From the NCBI GenBank assembly GCA_000697055.1, contig JNDT01002154.1, positions 1 through 42,945 of the forward strand: a stretch of 42,945 nt of DNA, written 5' to 3'. Source of the DNA: Saksenaea vasiformis B4078. Its lineage: Eukaryota; Mucoromycota; Mucoromycetes; Mucorales; Saksenaeaceae. Numbering within the stretch: position 1 is the first letter of the stretch; every line of letters begins with the position of its first letter. The position numbers and the translations under genes are program-made. Positions 42,228 to 42,945 of the stretch are shown piece by piece. Under the pieces are notes generated by a model, which was not told the origin of the DNA, ran no database searches, and saw only the letters and a program-made list of their open reading frames with translations.

Positions 42228-42620
42228 TTATCGAGATGGAAATTAAAGAATTTTGCGTTCTTGTACACCAAAGTACCTAAAACCTCACTAACGTTGGTCA
42301 TTGGTTAATTTTGTTTGACAAGGGCGCTGCTCTTTGCATAAATCAAGATAAAGGTCACCCAGGAGTTTCAATACACTTACTGCTGTTGGCTCTATACTTC
42401 GATTATTAAATATCGCAATCCCTCTCTTGCCTGTTGCAACAACGAATAACGTAATTCTTAATAAACTTTTACCAAATATCTAGCCGCGCTCAACATAGTA
42501 ATTCGACCCACAATGCGTTATAATGAACACATACATTACAAAGTAGAATCCAAAACTGTTTCTTTTTCCTCTTTGCATCTATCTTCTGCCTGAAAAGTTC
42601 AACTAAATCATTCCATCCCT
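42228..42620. other. Stretch with no recognised gene
   Basis: No open frame or repeat of note is seen between the transposase remnant and the E2-family 3' end. Confidence 0.4.
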
Positions 42621-42945
42621 AGTACACACCAACAAGCAAGATAATCAGTCAGAAAAGCACAACACGAAATACACAATCCCACAAGCGTCTGACCTTGCAT
42701 CAGAATTCTACACAGCAAAGTAAACGCTCTAAACATTAACCCTATCCAAGTACTTTAACATAGTTTACGGTTATGTCTAACCTGGAAGGGGGTAATGTAA
42801 TATATGGAGTATTTGCTATCATGTCTTCTGCACAAAATTACTACGCACAGCTGTATGCAGCTGTGCAGGGATTATCGTATTTTAATTTTACTTTGACATG
42901 GAGATCCGCATGCATGAATATGCAGTCATGGTAATCAGAGCAGAA
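42621..42945 (+). mobile_element. E2-family 3' end: noncoding tail, polypurine tract and first 150 bases of LTR
   Basis: The sequence matches 5811-6149 of E2 closely, including the polypurine tract (GGAAGGGGGTAA) and the LTR start TGTAATATATGG at 42796. The LTR hairpin GCACAGCTG..CAGCTGTGC is conserved at 42845-42866. The rest of the LTR lies beyond the window. The pol region of this copy is absent upstream of 42621, so it is 5' truncated. Confidence 0.85.

Overview
The window looks like a repeat-rich part of an early-diverging fungal genome, most likely Mucoromycota (Mucorales-like). Reasons: introns are very short (50-68 nt) with GT..AG ends and CTAAC/CTAAT-like branch points; the retroelements are Ty3/gypsy chromoviruses; there are Tc1/IS630-type DDE transposons and a spliced Fanzor gene; host genes are compact and some lack introns. 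All family calls come from reading translated motifs. No database search was possible.

Bases 1-23600 are a graveyard of LTR retrotransposons, numbered E1-E6 here. E1 (-, 264 to ~1770) keeps a broken gag and a piece of its 5' LTR. E2 (+, ~1776-6376) is a decayed gag-pol with a 392-bp 3' LTR, and the 3' end of a second copy runs off the right edge of the window (42621-42945). A tRNA-Gly(GCC) gene (6594-6664) sits between the E2 LTR and the 3' LTR of E3 (-, 6692-7876). E4 (+, ~7881-10366) is cut off in its reverse transcriptase by E5 (-, 10367-15798). E5 is the only element with both LTRs and all domains: gag, protease, RT/RNase H, integrase, chromodomain. E6 (-, 15799-19336) is cut off by the other side of E5 and carries a nested solo LTR with a perfect target duplication. 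In the four elements whose 5' LTR end is visible (E1, E4, E5, E6), the LTR ends in ACA and is followed at once by seven or eight T, where a tRNA primer-binding site would normally lie. A decayed DNA-transposon gene (19415-20520), hAT-like ends and another solo LTR follow.

Bases 24000-33700 hold the host genes: an intact SET-domain lysine methyltransferase (-), a five-exon mitochondrial/cytosolic NADPH:quinone oxidoreductase (+), a possible small mitochondrial protein (+), and a three-exon secreted Kre9/KNH-like protein (+). They are separated by long stretches with only short or unrecognised ORFs and a MITE.

Bases 34300-42945 are a second transposon region. The main item is a spliced Fanzor gene (eukaryotic TnpB-like RNA-guided nuclease) on the minus strand, now a pseudogene. 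It keeps its three RuvC acidic residues and zinc ribbon, but is split by a 1.6-kb IS630/Tc1-like transposon and by a 379-bp MITE with an 8-bp target duplication. Next come a Mutator-type FAR1-domain fragment, a second IS630/Tc1-like transposase with few lesions, a hairpin MITE, a third IS630 remnant, and the second E2-family 3' end. Many inactivating stops in the transposons are explained by C-to-T or G-to-A changes when copies within the window are compared, which suggests cytosine-deamination or RIP-like decay.
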